Source: Accumulibacter phosphatis
GTDB taxonomy: Bacteria; Pseudomonadota; Gammaproteobacteria; Burkholderiales; Rhodocyclaceae
NCBI RefSeq assembly: GCF_000024165.1
Contig: NC_013194.1
Coordinates: forward strand, 1,178,001-1,242,000
Direction: 5' to 3'
DNA length: 64,000 nt
The notes beneath the pieces were generated by a model that searched no databases, was not told where the DNA came from, and worked only from the letters and a program-made list of their open reading frames with translations. Made by a program: the position numbers and the translations under genes. Positions 42,184 through 50,633 of the stretch are shown piece after piece. Within the stretch, counting starts at the first letter, position 1, and each line of letters opens with the position of its first letter.

Positions 42184-43119
42184 TTGGAAAACCGTTCGCA
42201 TGCCCTGCTGGCCGGCTTGTTCACCCTGTTGCTTGGGCTGGCGGCGCTGGCGTCGATCTGGTGGTTCGGCGGCAGGCACGAAGCGACCAAGGAATACACG
42301 GTGGTCACCCGCCAGAATGTCACCGGTCTCAGTCTGCAAGGGCAAGTGCGTTATCGCGGGATCCGGGTCGGCAAGGTGCAGTCGATCGAACTCGATCCGC
42401 AGGATGTGCGCAACATCCTGGTGCGCATCAATGTGGACCGCGCCGTGCCGGTCACCCAGGGGACGACTGCCAAGCTGGGCTACCAAGGGATCACCGGTAT
42501 TGCCCACATCCTGCTCGAAGACAGAGGTGCCGACGCGACGCCTCTCGTCGGCGGCGAGGGCGAGTCGCCGCGCATCGCCATGCAGTCGTCGCTGATCGAG
42601 GAGCTGTCGGATGCCGGCACGGCGACGCTGCGGCAGGCGCGCGACCTCCTGACCAGTGCCAACCAGGTGCTCGACGCCGAGAACCGGCAGCATCTGACGA
42701 ACATACTGGCCAATCTCGATGCGACGACCGGCAATGCCAACGCCGCGACCCGTCAGTTGCGGCAGCTGCTGGCTCCGGAAAACGTTCGCCTGCTGCAGAC
42801 CACGCTCGCCCGCGCCGAGCAGGCGGCCGGCGAGGCGGCGCCGGCACTCGTCGAAGCCCGTCGCCTGCTGGTCCGCCTCCAGTCAGTCAGCGAAAAGCTG
42901 GACCAACTGATCGGCGACCCATCGCCGGGCGGGATCGGCGCGCTCGCGCCACGCCTCAACGAGCTCGGCAGCGAGCTTTCGGCAAGCTCGCGTCAGCTCA
43001 ACCGCGTGCTGCAGATGCTCGAGGAGTCACCGCAGAGCCTGATTTTTGGCGTTCCGCAAGCGGCCCCCGGACCCGGTGAGGCCGGCTTTGTACCACCGCC
43101 AACTCGCGAGGATAGATGA
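42184..43119 (+). CDS. mlaD: MlaD-type MCE-domain lipid-binding protein
   Basis: A 311-residue periplasm-facing protein. The start is TTG at 42184 (residues ENRSHALLAGLFTLLLG), two bases after mlaF. An ATG would lie deep inside mlaF. One N-terminal membrane anchor (about residues 7-29) is followed by a single MCE domain (about 38-115: YRGIRVGKVQSIELDPQDVR, KLGYQGITGIAHILLED). A long helical C-terminal tail could reach across the periplasm, as in longer MCE proteins such as PqiB or LetB. It is longer than E. coli MlaD (183 residues). Confidence 0.9.
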   Translation: MENRSHALLAGLFTLLLGLAALASIWWFGGRHEATKEYTVVTRQNVTGLSLQGQVRYRGIRVGKVQSIELDPQDVRNILVRINVDRAVPVTQGTTAKLGYQGITGIAHILLEDRGADATPLVGGEGESPRIAMQSSLIEELSDAGTATLRQARDLLTSANQVLDAENRQHLTNILANLDATTGNANAATRQLRQLLAPENVRLLQTTLARAEQAAGEAAPALVEARRLLVRLQSVSEKLDQLIGDPSPGGIGALAPRLNELGSELSASSRQLNRVLQMLEESPQSLIFGVPQAAPGPGEAGFVPPPTREDR

Positions 43120-43739
43120 TGAAAAGGCTTCTGATGGCGTTCGTCGCCTGCCTGCTTGCCGCCTGCGCCGGTGGCGCGCGCAAGGCGCCACCGGCCGACG
43201 TCTACGACTTCGGCATGCCGGTTCAGCATCTTGCCGACGTCGGGCATTGGTCTAATCTGGCCCTCGAAGTCAAGGTGCCGTACTGGTTCGACTCGCTGGC
43301 CATCGAATACCGCCTGCTCTACGACGATCCCTTGAAGCTGCGCAGCTACGCGGGAAGTCGCTGGGCTGGAGCTCCCGGGTTGCTGCTCGCCCAGCGCCTG
43401 CGGCAGCAGATCGGGGTCGTCGGGAGCGGTGGCCAGACGGCGACGAATTGCCTGTTGCGCCTTGAGCTGCAGGAGTTCTCGCAGGTCTTCGACACGCCGC
43501 TGCAGAGCCGCGGCCTGCTGCGGGGTCAGGCCAGCCTGCTCGATTCCCGACATCGGATCGTCGGCGAGCGGCGGGTCGCCGTCGAGGAGCCGGCCGCTGG
43601 CGTTGACGCCCGCGGCGGCGTCAACGCGCTGGTGCGGGCCAGCGATGCGCTGGCCGGCGAGCTGGCGGCGTGGTTGAATGATCAGGAGAAACGTGGCACG
43701 CTGAAAAGCTGCCGGTCGACGGTGGCAGAAAGCCAGTAG
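43116..43739 (+). CDS. ABC-type transport auxiliary lipoprotein
   Basis: A 207-residue lipoprotein. The signal peptide ends in the lipobox LLAAC (Cys about residue 17). The body fits the PqiC/ABC_trans_aux family (YRLLYDDPLKLRSYAGSRWA; LRLELQEFSQVFDTP). It overlaps the mlaD stop (ATGATGA) and completes the four-gene lipid-transport operon. It probably sits in the outer membrane as the docking partner of the MCE protein. An alternative start is the next ATG at 43119. Confidence 0.85.
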   Translation: MMKRLLMAFVACLLAACAGGARKAPPADVYDFGMPVQHLADVGHWSNLALEVKVPYWFDSLAIEYRLLYDDPLKLRSYAGSRWAGAPGLLLAQRLRQQIGVVGSGGQTATNCLLRLELQEFSQVFDTPLQSRGLLRGQASLLDSRHRIVGERRVAVEEPAAGVDARGGVNALVRASDALAGELAAWLNDQEKRGTLKSCRSTVAESQ

Positions 43740-43774
43740 GAAGGACTTGACACTTTTCATTGGGGGAGCTGGGA

Positions 43775-45412
43775 ATGCAGAACATCTACCAACAGGGTCT
43801 CGACAAGAACACGGCCAACTACACGCCGCTGACGCCGTTGACCTTCATTGCCCGTACGGCCTACGTCTATCCCGAGCGCACGGCCGTGATTCACGGGCAG
43901 CGCCGCTACAGTTGGCTCGAGACCTTCTCCCGCGCACGTCGTCTGGCTTCGGCGTTGAGCGCACTGGGAATCGGCGAGGGCGACACTGTCGCCGCGATGC
44001 TCAACAACACGCCCGAGATGGTCGAATGCCACTTTGGTGTGCCGGTGACCGGCGCCGTGCTCAATACCCTCAATACGCGTCTGGATGCCGAAACGATAGC
44101 CTTCATGCTCGACCATGGCGAGGCAAAGGTGCTGATTACCGATCGCGAGTATTCGCCGACCGTGAAAAAGGCGCTGGCGGCCGTGCAGCGGCCGATCATG
44201 GTGATCGATGTCGACGATTCCGAGTACAGCGGTCCGGGTGAGCGGCTGGGCAGCCAGGAGTACGAAGCCTTCATTGCCGCCGGCAGTCCGGATTTCCCGT
44301 GGCGCGGCCCGAACGACGAGTGGGACGCCATCTCGCTCAACTACACTTCAGGGACCACCGGTAATCCGAAGGGCGTCGTCTATCATCACCGCGGCGCCTA
44401 TCTCAATTCGATGAGCAACATCATCAGTTGGGGCATGCCGCCGCACTCCGTCTATCTGTGGACGCTGCCGATGTTCCACTGCAACGGCTGGTGCTTTGTG
44501 TGGACCATGGCTGCCAACGCCGGGACCAACGTCTGCCTGCGCCGAGTCGATCCGAAGCTGATCTTCGACGCCATCCGCGCGCACGGCGTCACCCATTACT
44601 GCGGGGCGCCGATCGTTCACAGCCTGATGGCCAATTCGCCGGCCGAACTGCGCGCCGGCATCACACAGAAGGTATGCGGCCTGATCGCGGCGGCGCCACC
44701 ACCGGCCGCGGTCATCGAGGCGATGGCCAACATCGGCGTCGACCTCACGCACGTGTATGGTCTGACCGAGACCTATGGACCGGCAGCGGTGTGCGCCAAG
44801 CATGGTCATTGGGCGGAGCTGCCGCTGGCGCAGCAGGTCGACCTGAACGGCCGGCAGGGCGTTCGCTACCATGCGCAGGAGGCGATCACCGTCCTTGAAC
44901 CGACCACCATGGAACCGGTGCCCTGGGACCACGAAACGATGGGCGAGATCATGTTCCGCGGCAACCTGGTGATGAAGGGCTACCTCAAGAATGCGAAGGC
45001 GACCGAGGAGTCGTTCGCCGGCGGTTGGTACCATACCGGCGACCTTGCCGTGATGCATCCCGATGGCTACGTGAAGATCAAGGATCGCTCGAAGGATGTG
45101 ATCATTTCGGGTGGCGAGAACATCTCGTCGATCGAGGTCGAGGACGTTCTCTACAAGCACCCGGCGGTGATCGCCGCCGCCGTTGTGGCGACGCCGGACG
45201 CCACGTGGGGCGAAGTGCCCTGTGCCTTCCTCGAATTGCGTGATGGCGCGACGGCGAGCGAGCAGGAGGTCATCGATTTCTGCCGTCAGCACATGGCGCG
45301 TTTCAAGGTGCCCAAGCGGGTGATCTTCGGTTCCCTGCCGAAGACATCGACCGGCAAGATCCAGAAGTTCATTCTCCGCGACCGGGCGAAGTCTTCTGCG
45401 GCAATCGAGTAA
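43775..45412 (+). CDS. acyl-CoA synthetase (AMP-forming)
   Basis: A 545-residue ANL-superfamily ligase. The start at 43775 has GGGGGAG upstream. The AMP-binding P-loop is NYTSGTTGNPKGVVYHHRG, A5 is HVYGLTETYGP, A8 is the GGWYHTGDLAVMHPDGYVKIKDRSKD stretch, and the catalytic Lys is in PKTSTGKIQKF. The sequence resembles the medium-chain or 3-methylmercaptopropionyl-CoA ligase (DmdB-like) group, and the substrate is not certain. It is followed 22 nt later by an enoyl-CoA hydratase, so the pair probably activates and oxidises short or medium fatty acids. Confidence 0.9.
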   Translation: MQNIYQQGLDKNTANYTPLTPLTFIARTAYVYPERTAVIHGQRRYSWLETFSRARRLASALSALGIGEGDTVAAMLNNTPEMVECHFGVPVTGAVLNTLNTRLDAETIAFMLDHGEAKVLITDREYSPTVKKALAAVQRPIMVIDVDDSEYSGPGERLGSQEYEAFIAAGSPDFPWRGPNDEWDAISLNYTSGTTGNPKGVVYHHRGAYLNSMSNIISWGMPPHSVYLWTLPMFHCNGWCFVWTMAANAGTNVCLRRVDPKLIFDAIRAHGVTHYCGAPIVHSLMANSPAELRAGITQKVCGLIAAAPPPAAVIEAMANIGVDLTHVYGLTETYGPAAVCAKHGHWAELPLAQQVDLNGRQGVRYHAQEAITVLEPTTMEPVPWDHETMGEIMFRGNLVMKGYLKNAKATEESFAGGWYHTGDLAVMHPDGYVKIKDRSKDVIISGGENISSIEVEDVLYKHPAVIAAAVVATPDATWGEVPCAFLELRDGATASEQEVIDFCRQHMARFKVPKRVIFGSLPKTSTGKIQKFILRDRAKSSAAIE

Positions 45413-45434
45413 GCCAGTCACCAAGGAGAGAAGG

Positions 45435-46235
45435 ATGAACCCCCAGACACCGGACCACGAGGCGCCCTACGTCCTCCGTGCTGATGAGGAAGGCATAGCC
45501 ACGCTGACGTTGAACCGCGGTAGCCAGTTCAACTCGCTGTCGCAGGCGATGATCGCCGCCCTGCAAGGGCAACTCGACGCGATCGCCGCCGACCCGACGG
45601 TTCGCGTAGTGGTCATTGGCGGTGCCGGCAAGGCCTTCTGTGCCGGACATGATCTCAAGGAGATGCGCGCCAATCGCCACAAGGCCTTCATGCAGGACCT
45701 GTTCAGGCGTTGCGGCAGGATGATGATGACCCTGACGCAGATGCCGCAGCCGGTCATCGCGCGTGTCCATGGCATCGCCACGGCAGCGGGCTGTCAGTTG
45801 GTGTCGATGTGCGATCTGGCGATTGCCGCCGACACGGCGCGTTTCGCGACTTCCGGAATCAATGTCGGCCTGTTCTGCGCGACGCCGGGAGTCGGATTGT
45901 CCCGCAACCTCGGCCGCAAGCAGGCCCTGGAGATGTTGCTCACCGGCGATTTCATCGACGCCCGGACCGCGCAGCAGCAAGGTCTCGTCAATCGTGTGGT
46001 TGCCGGCGACGCACTCGATGCGGAGATCGACAAACTGGCCCGCTCGATCATCGGCAAGTCGTCGGTGGCTATCGGCATGGGCAAGCAGATGTTCTACAAG
46101 CAGCTCGAAATGGGTCTCGAAGCCGCCTATCAGTATGCCGCGGAGGTGATGGCCTGCAACATGATGACCGAGGACGCCGGCGAGGGCATTGACGCCTTCA
46201 TCGGCAAGCGCCAGGCCGACTGGAAGGGGCGCTAG
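45435..46235 (+). CDS. enoyl-CoA hydratase/isomerase
   Basis: A 266-residue crotonase-fold protein. The oxyanion-hole segments are visible: GKAFCAGHDLKEM (about residues 65-77) and ARVHGIATAAGCQLVSMCDL (about 112-131). The usual hydratase glutamates are not clearly at the expected places, so isomerase or another crotonase activity is possible; the sequence resembles the ECHDC3-like subgroup. AGGAGAGA precedes the ATG. It is in an operon with the acyl-CoA ligase. Confidence 0.88.
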   Translation: MNPQTPDHEAPYVLRADEEGIATLTLNRGSQFNSLSQAMIAALQGQLDAIAADPTVRVVVIGGAGKAFCAGHDLKEMRANRHKAFMQDLFRRCGRMMMTLTQMPQPVIARVHGIATAAGCQLVSMCDLAIAADTARFATSGINVGLFCATPGVGLSRNLGRKQALEMLLTGDFIDARTAQQQGLVNRVVAGDALDAEIDKLARSIIGKSSVAIGMGKQMFYKQLEMGLEAAYQYAAEVMACNMMTEDAGEGIDAFIGKRQADWKGR

Positions 46236-46316
46236 GCGCTGCTGGCTACGGCTTGCCTTGCGGGCACGCGCCACGCACCGTCGTGGTCAGCCTGCGAGGC
46301 AGCGTGTTCGGACTCC

Positions 46317-47810
46317 TCAGGCGACCACGACGCGGTCATGTCCGCCGGTCCTGGCGTCATGCAGAGCCTTGGCGGCGCGCTTCAGGAGATCGTCAACGGA
46401 GCTGTCGGCCATGTGTGCAGCGGTCAGTCCTGCACTGGCTGTAAACTGGACCGTCCCGTTTTCGGTGGCGATCGCTATCTCGGCAGTCTCGCGGCGGACG
46501 CGTTCGGCGACCAGCACGGCTTCCTCGACGGCGGTGCCGGGCAGGAGGATCGCGAACTCGCCGGCGCCGAGCCTGCCCAGGAGGTCGCGCTCGCGCAGAC
46601 AGCCGCGTGCCACGCGTGCGAACGCGACCAGCACCTGATCGCCGACGGCATGCCCGTAGCCGTCGTTGATGCGCTGGAAAAAGTCGATATTGAACAGCAG
46701 GACGGTCAGCGCCGATGCCTGGCGTCTGGCGGTTTCCATTTGGTCCGCGAGTTCGTCCACGAAATGCTGTCGGCTACTGGCGCCGGTGAGCCCGTCGGTG
46801 GTTGACAGCCGATGCAACTGCGCATCGCGACTGGCCAGGGCACGCAGCAGCCGCAAGGACCGATAGGCGACGACCGTCGTCGGTACGGTCACGCCGAAGG
46901 CCAGCAGGACGATCCACAGCGTGTGTCGCAACCAGGGCGCGAGTGCCGCGTCGTAGTTCTCCGACACCGTGATCACCAGCGGGAGATCGGGCATCGAGGA
47001 ATAACTGGTGAACTCCCTGGCCTGTCGGCCCGTCGTTTCCTCCACCAGAACGACGCCGCGCGGTTCTTGCGCAAGATGCTCGCGGAACAGTTTTCCGTCA
47101 GCGATCGACTGGCCCGGCAAGCCCTCGTCGCCGGGCGCGCTGGCCAGGACCGTACCGTCTCGCCGCAGGAGTGCGATCGTGCCTCCGGGTTTCTGGCGCT
47201 GCTCCTCGTAGGTGTCTTGCAGGGTGGGCAGGTCGATGACGGCGAGCAAGATGTGGATGTCGTGCGCAGGCTGCCGCAAACGCAGCGCGACCGGCAAGCC
47301 GTGGCGACCGCTAAGCGGGCTCTGCACCGGGTGGCCGATAGACAGCCCCGGGCCTGCCAGCGCACCCCTGACGTAATCGCTGTCGGCGACATTGGCCAAT
47401 GGCGTGGCAGCGGTTTCCACGACGTCGACCAGGCTACCGTCGCGGGCGACCAGGCGGATGTCGATGGCGCCGCCCGTTCTCGCTCGAAAGCCTTCGACCA
47501 GGTTGCGCAACACGGCGTCGCTGCGCGGATCGTGCGCCGGGTTGGCTGCCAGCGACTGCTCGCAGGCGGCCAGGAAAACGGCGACGAGATCGACATACCG
47601 ACGGGTCTCTTCCTCGACGGCATGGTTCATCCGCTGCAGCCGGTCACCGGTGGCGTCAATGCTCTCCTGGCGAGTCGTGATCGCCGAGAAGACGACCAGC
47701 GACCAGAGCGTGCCGAGAAACAGCAGGGTCAGGAAGATTACCGCCCGCGGGTTGGCCCATTCCTCGATATGTCTGCCGGTGCCGCTCAGCATGCCGTTAG
47801 CCTTCATCAC
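46317..47810 (-). CDS. membrane sensor with degenerate GGDEF domain
   Basis: A 497-residue protein. Transmembrane segment 1 lies at about residues 23-44, a dCache-like periplasmic sensor at about 50-290, and transmembrane segment 2 at about 295-315. The GGDEF domain covers about 335-497. The active-site motif reads GAGEF (residues 415-419) instead of GGDEF: the metal-binding Asp is Gly and the second Gly is Ala. The upstream NIDFFQRINDGYGHAVGD is normal. Diguanylate cyclase activity is therefore doubtful, and it may act as a GTP- or protein-binding receptor. Its upstream neighbour on the same strand is the EcsC-like gene (18 nt gap). Confidence 0.85.
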   Translation of the reverse strand: MMKANGMLSGTGRHIEEWANPRAVIFLTLLFLGTLWSLVVFSAITTRQESIDATGDRLQRMNHAVEEETRRYVDLVAVFLAACEQSLAANPAHDPRSDAVLRNLVEGFRARTGGAIDIRLVARDGSLVDVVETAATPLANVADSDYVRGALAGPGLSIGHPVQSPLSGRHGLPVALRLRQPAHDIHILLAVIDLPTLQDTYEEQRQKPGGTIALLRRDGTVLASAPGDEGLPGQSIADGKLFREHLAQEPRGVVLVEETTGRQAREFTSYSSMPDLPLVITVSENYDAALAPWLRHTLWIVLLAFGVTVPTTVVAYRSLRLLRALASRDAQLHRLSTTDGLTGASSRQHFVDELADQMETARRQASALTVLLFNIDFFQRINDGYGHAVGDQVLVAFARVARGCLRERDLLGRLGAGEFAILLPGTAVEEAVLVAERVRRETAEIAIATENGTVQFTASAGLTAAHMADSSVDDLLKRAAKALHDARTGGHDRVVVA

Positions 47811-47828
47811 AGACCCTGTCGGACCATT

Positions 47829-48455
47829 CTAACAGTCCGCCGGCGCTTCCTCCACCGGTACCTCGATGACAGCGGTGAACAGCTCGATCGCCGTCTCGGC
47901 CACCTGTGAAGTATCGTAGTAAGCGTAAGCACCGGCACCGAGCGCACCGAAGACCGGGATCCAGCGCGAGATTCCTTTGCCGATCAGTCGTTGCGAGATG
48001 TGCATGCCGATCTTCAGGGCCACCGACTGGACTTCGGGGCGCGACGCGCGCTGGACGACCAGGCGTTTGCCGATCTGCGCAACCAGATCGCGGACGGCCT
48101 GCGGGTCGGTATGGTGGAACAGGCAATAGAGCATCTGTTCACGCTCGAGCTCGGCCGTCTTGCCGTAGCAGCCGGCGATGTCGGCGACCATCTGCGTCTG
48201 CAGCTTCCACAGGGATCGCAGTTCGGGAAGAAGGGTCAGCCAGCCGAGCGGGCCAGGCGGCAGCGTCAGGCTACCGGCGGTCAGCGCCGCCTGCCGGGCC
48301 GCTTTGCGGGCCAGCGCGCGGGCACGAGCTTGCGGCTTCTGCCGCCTCTGCTCGGTGCTCGGCGGCGTCTGGCCGACATAATCGAGGATGGCTTCGGCGA
48401 TCCGCTGTCCGGCCCGGAAGCGGATGCCGTGTCTGGAGAAGGGTTTGTCTCGCAT
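47829..48455 (-). CDS. EcsC-family protein
   Basis: A 208-residue protein with moderately hydrophobic helices. The stretch LTLPPGPLGWLTLLPELRSLWKLQ and the late RLIGKGISRWIPVFGALGAGAYAYYDT are typical of EcsC-related proteins of unknown function, named after the Bacillus ecsABC locus. Residues 30-50 are strongly basic. It precedes the GGDEF sensor by 18 nt on the same strand, so the two may be co-expressed. Confidence 0.7.
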   Translation of the reverse strand: MRDKPFSRHGIRFRAGQRIAEAILDYVGQTPPSTEQRRQKPQARARALARKAARQAALTAGSLTLPPGPLGWLTLLPELRSLWKLQTQMVADIAGCYGKTAELEREQMLYCLFHHTDPQAVRDLVAQIGKRLVVQRASRPEVQSVALKIGMHISQRLIGKGISRWIPVFGALGAGAYAYYDTSQVAETAIELFTAVIEVPVEEAPADC

Positions 48456-48524
48456 GGGGACCTTCGACGTGTGGTAGAGGAAAATGACGGTTTCGCGGTG
48501 CTGCCAGCCGGCGCTGATGGTCGC

Positions 48525-49157
48525 TCATTCCGCGGTCCGGCGCCAGACGCTGGCGAGCCAGGGCTGTTGCGCGCGCGGCAGGCCGGGGGGCCGATAGTAG
48601 TGTTCGAGTTCAACGAAGCCGGCGTCGACCATGCGGCTTCGCCAGGCGGCGAGGTCGTGGTAGGCGGCGTAGCGTTCGCCGTTCCATCCCTCCTCGTTCT
48701 GGCCGCGTGGATTCGAGCAGAACAGCACACCGTCGGGCTTGAGGGCGGCGCGCAGTTGCCGCAGAACGCGCGCCAGGGCGAGACTGGGCACATGAAACAG
48801 CGAGGCATTGGCGAAGATCCCGTCGAAAAGGCCACCCGGCAGGTCGAGGCTGACGAAATCCTGATGCCAGACCGTACAACCGCTGTCGGCGCGTGCCATC
48901 CGGACGAAGCTGCCGGCGCCGTCCAGGCCGATGGCGACGTGGCCAAGGCGGGAAAAAGTCTGCAAATCGCGTCCCGGGCCGCAGCCGAGGTCGAGAATCG
49001 TGAATGGCGCCTGCGCTCGGATATGTCGCAAGAGAGCGGCGATGTTCTGACTCACGTCGTGGTCGCGGGTTCCTTCCCGGAAGTCCTCGGCATGCTGCTC
49101 GTAATGTGCCAGGGTGCGGGTGGTGATTTGTGCAGGATCGTCCAACGGTAGTGGCAT
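48525..49157 (-). CDS. class I SAM-dependent methyltransferase
   Basis: A 210-residue methyltransferase. Motif I is ILDLGCGPGRDLQTF (about residue 54), the acidic end of strand 2 is in AIGLDGAGSFV, and motif IV is GIFANASLFHVP. The N-terminal YEQHAEDFREGTRDHD is common in small-molecule or tellurite-resistance-like methyltransferases. The substrate is not evident. It stands alone, 69 nt upstream of the EcsC-like gene. Confidence 0.88.
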   Translation of the reverse strand: MPLPLDDPAQITTRTLAHYEQHAEDFREGTRDHDVSQNIAALLRHIRAQAPFTILDLGCGPGRDLQTFSRLGHVAIGLDGAGSFVRMARADSGCTVWHQDFVSLDLPGGLFDGIFANASLFHVPSLALARVLRQLRAALKPDGVLFCSNPRGQNEEGWNGERYAAYHDLAAWRSRMVDAGFVELEHYYRPPGLPRAQQPWLASVWRRTAE

Positions 49158-49508
49158 GGCGCGTGTTTGGTGGCTGACGACAGGGCAAGACTTGCTTTGG
49201 GGCTCGATGGTAAACCATCAGTGCCCAAACGTTGCCGGCGAACGCTTGCCTGCCGCTCGCCACGATCGCCGGCAGCGCCGGCGCGAAGGGTCGCGCGATG
49301 ACGGCGTGGTCGCCGCGCACGGCTCCCTTGCAAGGCGTTGTCCTGGTCAACCCGCAGGGCTCCTCCGGAATCGTGGACAATCGCCGGCAGATGTGCGAAT
49401 CTCGCCCGCTCAGCATATACCGCCTGCGTGACTGGCCGCCTGTCGATCCCTACCGCGTGTCTGTTTCCTCGATGACCCCAAGAGCCCAATCAGACTCCTC
49501 TCCTGCGC
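49158..49508. other. intergenic region, nothing recognised
   Basis: 351 nt between the divergent methyltransferase and channel genes. Open frames here are short antisense shadows. No tRNA, repeat or terminator seen; promoters for both genes are presumably inside. Confidence 0.4.
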
Positions 49509-50606
49509 ATGCCAGATAGCCCGCTGCAGGCTCGCATGAGGCTTCGCCGCTCGCGCCGCCTACGCGAATCGGATCTGCGCGTCGCTGCACAACTGCAGCG
49601 CATCATTGTCCGCATCATCTGGGCCGGCGTGGTCGTGCTGGTGCTGATCGGCGTCGGGACGCTTGGCTTCTACCAGATTGCCGATGACCACGGCAACTGG
49701 TCCGACGCTCTCTACATGACGCTGATCACCATCTCGACCGTCGGTTACGGCGAGATCGTTCCGCTGCACTCGCTCAATGATCGCCTGTTTGCCGGCATCA
49801 TGGCCATTGCCGGCCTGGGGGCGCTGACCTTTCTTTTCACCAGCCTGTCAGTGTTCTTCCTCGAGAAGGATCTTGATCAGTCCCTTCGGAGACGACGGAT
49901 GGAAAAACGCATCCAGAAACTGCGGCAGCATTTCATCATTTGTGGTTTTGGCCGCGTGGGCCGCAGTGTCGGGCGGGAACTCCACAACACCGGCCGTCAC
50001 TACGTGGCGATCGATGTCGAAGAAGCGCGTTTCGAGGAGAATCTCGACCGCTTTCCCGGTTTGCTCTATCTGCACGGCGACGCCTCGGACGACGATCTCC
50101 TGGAAGCAGCGGACATCGAGGATGCCAGGGGTTTGTTCGCCGTCACTGGCGATGATTCGCGCAATCTGATGATCATCATCACGGCGCGGCAGCTCAATCC
50201 GAACCTGCGCATCGTGGCGCGCGCCCAGGAACTGCGAAATGTCGAGAAGATGACCAAGGCCGGCGCCGACACCGTGATCTCGCCGGACTTCACCGGCGGC
50301 ATTCGTCTGGCGTCGGCAATGGTCCGGCCGCACGTCGTCGGTTTTCTCGACGAGATGATCCGGTCGGACAAGAACGTGCGCGTCGAAGAGGTGCCGGTGC
50401 CGGCGAATTTCCCGCCGACGCGGGTCGGCGATCTGCGTCTGCGCAGCCCCGACTACATTCTCCTGGCCCTGCGTGAGGAGGATGGAGCCTGGGTGTTCAA
50501 TCCCAAGGTCGATCACGTCATCCAGGCCGGCAACACGATCATCGCCATGGCCAATCCTTCGGGGCGTGCTCAGCTCAAGGCGCACCTGATCGAGAAGATG
50601 TCCTGA
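49509..50606 (+). CDS. potassium channel with RCK (TrkA-N/TrkA-C) domains
   Basis: A 365-residue two-helix channel. Transmembrane segment 1 is at about residues 33-55. The pore loop carries the selectivity filter TISTVGYGE (about 77-85), and transmembrane segment 2 is at about 98-118. The RCK domain follows: FIICGFGRVGRSVGREL binds a nucleotide, and a TrkA-C part lies near the C-terminus (PPTRVGDLRLRSPDYILLAL). It resembles Kch/MthK-type channels. Potassium flux can balance charge when polyphosphate is made or degraded, but that link here is only inference. It is followed 27 nt later by the CYTH-CHAD gene. Confidence 0.9.
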   Translation: MPDSPLQARMRLRRSRRLRESDLRVAAQLQRIIVRIIWAGVVVLVLIGVGTLGFYQIADDHGNWSDALYMTLITISTVGYGEIVPLHSLNDRLFAGIMAIAGLGALTFLFTSLSVFFLEKDLDQSLRRRRMEKRIQKLRQHFIICGFGRVGRSVGRELHNTGRHYVAIDVEEARFEENLDRFPGLLYLHGDASDDDLLEAADIEDARGLFAVTGDDSRNLMIIITARQLNPNLRIVARAQELRNVEKMTKAGADTVISPDFTGGIRLASAMVRPHVVGFLDEMIRSDKNVRVEEVPVPANFPPTRVGDLRLRSPDYILLALREEDGAWVFNPKVDHVIQAGNTIIAMANPSGRAQLKAHLIEKMS

Positions 50607-50633
50607 TCAGCCTTCCACCGCACGAGGGTCTGC

